A stretch of 64,000 nucleotides of DNA, from contig NZ_VAHM01000011.1 in NCBI RefSeq assembly GCF_005796185.1, positions 88,064-152,063 on the forward strand, in the 5' to 3' direction. The position numbers and the translations under genes were made by a program. Under the pieces are notes generated by a model. That model was not told where the DNA came from. It saw nothing but the letters and a program-made list of their open reading frames with translations, and made no database searches. The DNA comes from Pseudarthrobacter sp. NamB4. Its GTDB lineage: Bacteria > Actinomycetota > Actinomycetes > Actinomycetales > Micrococcaceae. This document shows, in pieces, positions 62,792 through 64,000 of this stretch (the first letter of the stretch is position 1; each line of letters begins with the position of its first letter).

Positions 62792-62801
62792 CTGGTGCAC
62801 C

Positions 62802-63407
62802 ATGACGGAACAGCAGCCTTATGAGTTGGTCCGGCGCTACCCGCACTTCGAGCTGCGCCGCTATCCGGCGTACGTTGTGGCCGAAGTAACGGTTAATGAG
62901 TCCTTTGGCCGTGCCGGCAACGTCGCCTTCCGCCACCTGTTCAACTACATCAGCGGGAGCAACACGGCACGGCAAAAGCTGGCGATGACCGCACCCGTGA
63001 TGCAGGAGCCCGGACCGCCGCAGAAGCTGGCCATGACCGCGCCCGTGCTTCAGACCGGACCCTTGCCCGGGGCTGGCGCGCCTGCTGATCATACGGTCGC
63101 CTTTGTGCTTCCCGCAGGCGTGACGGCCGAAACAGCTCCGGTGCCCACTGATCCGATGGTGAAGGTACGGGGGGTGCCGGGATCGCTGGCCGGTGTGGTG
63201 CGCTTCTCCGGCAGCGGATCCGCGGCAGCCTTTGGGCGCCGCAACCAGGGGCTGCAGGCTGCGCTGACCCTCGCAGGGCTGACGCCGGTGGGGCCCCCAC
63301 GGTTTGCCCGTTTCGACCCGCCGTTCAAGCCCTGGTTCCTGCGCCGCAACGAGGTGATGCAGGACGTGCAGGAGCCGGCAGAAGCACAGGGGACGCCGCG
63401 GACCTAA
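62802..63407 (+). CDS. SOUL family heme-binding protein
   Basis: A 201-residue protein with the SOUL/HEBP signature: YELVRRYPHFELRRYPAYV, FRHLFNYISGSN, KLAMTAPVMQEP and then KLAMTAPVLQTG, FVLPAGVTAETAP, and at the end FDPPFKPWFLRRNEV. The KLAMTAPV segment occurs twice, separated by a short linker. Members bind tetrapyrroles; the bacterial role is not known. ATG 62802 was chosen because the family N-terminus starts there and a leaderless-type -10 lies ahead. Confidence 0.92.
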   Translation: MTEQQPYELVRRYPHFELRRYPAYVVAEVTVNESFGRAGNVAFRHLFNYISGSNTARQKLAMTAPVMQEPGPPQKLAMTAPVLQTGPLPGAGAPADHTVAFVLPAGVTAETAPVPTDPMVKVRGVPGSLAGVVRFSGSGSAAAFGRRNQGLQAALTLAGLTPVGPPRFARFDPPFKPWFLRRNEVMQDVQEPAEAQGTPRT

Positions 63408-63471
63408 CGGCAGCCGGACTTCCTGACAGACGGCCCCCCGGTTCTCCACACCCGCTGGCGGCGCCTCTGGT

Positions 63472-63477
63472 TAGGCT
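63472..63477 (+). promoter_or_regulatory. Putative -10 box for leaderless GNAT gene
   Basis: TAGGCT lies five bases before the ATG at 63483, with no ribosome site in between. Confidence 0.45.
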
Positions 63478-63482
63478 GGGGC

Positions 63483-63974
63483 ATGGACTACGTTGTTCGC
63501 CACGGCACACCCGAGGACGCAGAAGCCGTGGTCCTCATGCACACGCTCGCGCATGAGGAGAGCTACGGACACTTGCTGTCGCCCCACTTTTTCGCCGCCC
63601 GCCGTGAGGCAATTCCGGAACGCGTGGATCGGCGTCGACCCTATCTCAATGGCCCTGGCCCGCGGATTCTTGCCCTGGACGCGAACAATGAACTGGTGGG
63701 CTTGGCCGACGCTGGCCCGGGCCGTGAAGAAGATCCGCCAGCTCCGCTGGAGCTGTACTCCATCTTTGTCCTCAACCGGGCGCAAGGGAACGGACTGGGG
63801 CAGGCGCTCCTCTCGGCCGCGCTCGGAGATTCGCCCGCATACCTGTGGGTGCTGGAGGCAAACGTGCGGGCCCAGTCCTTCTACCGCCGGCAGGGCTTCC
63901 GGCTGGACGGAGCGCGCGGAGTGCTGCCGTCCGAGTGGGAAAACATGCCGGAATTAAGGATGGTTCGGGACTGA
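63483..63974 (+). CDS. GNAT family N-acetyltransferase
   Basis: A 163-residue acetyltransferase. LYSIFVLNRAQGNGLGQALL holds the acetyl-CoA-binding Q-G-N-G-L-G loop, and LWVLEANVRAQSFYRRQGF is the typical C-terminal motif with the catalytic-region Tyr. The N-terminal part (EDAEAVVLMHTLAHEESYG) is the substrate side and gives no clue to the substrate. It is probably leaderless. Confidence 0.9.
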   Translation: MDYVVRHGTPEDAEAVVLMHTLAHEESYGHLLSPHFFAARREAIPERVDRRRPYLNGPGPRILALDANNELVGLADAGPGREEDPPAPLELYSIFVLNRAQGNGLGQALLSAALGDSPAYLWVLEANVRAQSFYRRQGFRLDGARGVLPSEWENMPELRMVRD

Positions 63975-64000
63975 CGAGCATGGCATCCAGGGTGCCGCGG

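Overview
The window comes from a high-GC actinobacterium. The protein content (BioB with a BsaP partner, DUF6318 lipoprotein, DUF6457, a MSMEG_6728-type protein, LacI-controlled sugar ABC operon without its own ATPase, SD-less genes with a TANNNT box just before the start codon) resembles Arthrobacter/Pseudarthrobacter (Micrococcaceae). That placement is from remembered family resemblance, not from a search. No rRNA, tRNA, CRISPR array, insertion sequence, integrase or phage gene was found. The window reads as ordinary chromosome with scattered accessory genes and one visibly decayed patch.

Layout. 1-3.7 kb: end of a thiamine-diphosphate enzyme, a MarR-MFS exporter pair, a hot-dog thioesterase and a small membrane protein. 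3.8-11 kb: an McrBC-type modification-dependent restriction pair whose McrC has Asn where the catalytic Asp is expected, a two-component system with a degenerate Hpt protein, and a Vsr mismatch endonuclease next to a pyridoxamine-phosphate-oxidase remnant. 11-17.4 kb: bioB-bsaP, an NCS1-type permease, a secreted pair and an Old Yellow Enzyme reductase. 17.6-27.6 kb: tex, a ZIP transporter, DUF2071, DUF1622, an SDR, a NERD protein, a MSMEG_6728 protein and a resuscitation-promoting factor. 27.7-40 kb: class II UvrA, adenine/adenosine deaminase, an unusual winged-helix/histone-H1-like/X25 fusion, acylphosphatase, a TM0106-type nuclease-helicase, TerC and RecQ. 40-44.3 kb: FdhF/YdeP-type molybdoenzyme, DUF6457 protein and glutathione-independent formaldehyde dehydrogenase, consistent with formaldehyde/formate handling. 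44.7-46.8 kb: a decayed serine hydrolase followed by a frameshifted MFS gene. 47-53.2 kb: a LacI-regulated sugar uptake operon (lacI, binding protein, two permeases, GH13 glucosidase) whose genes from the binding protein onward are joined by 4-base overlaps. 53.2-64 kb: ArsR-SRPBCC fusion, MscS channel, second-type FtsH, MFS exporters, a D-2-hydroxyacid dehydrogenase preceded by a possible 15-codon leader ORF, a RibD-like reductase, a MarR-MFS pair with a clear operator, a SOUL protein and a GNAT enzyme.

The region is dense in DNA-transaction genes (mcrBC, vsr, NERD, MSMEG_6728-type, uvrA2, TM0106-type, recQ), though they are not one operon. The least ordinary things are the McrB with a long uncharacterised N-terminus paired with the altered McrC, the wHTH-H1-like-X25 fusion, the Hpt protein lacking its histidine, and a perfect inverted repeat ending in a T-run directly before the ArsR-SRPBCC start codon.
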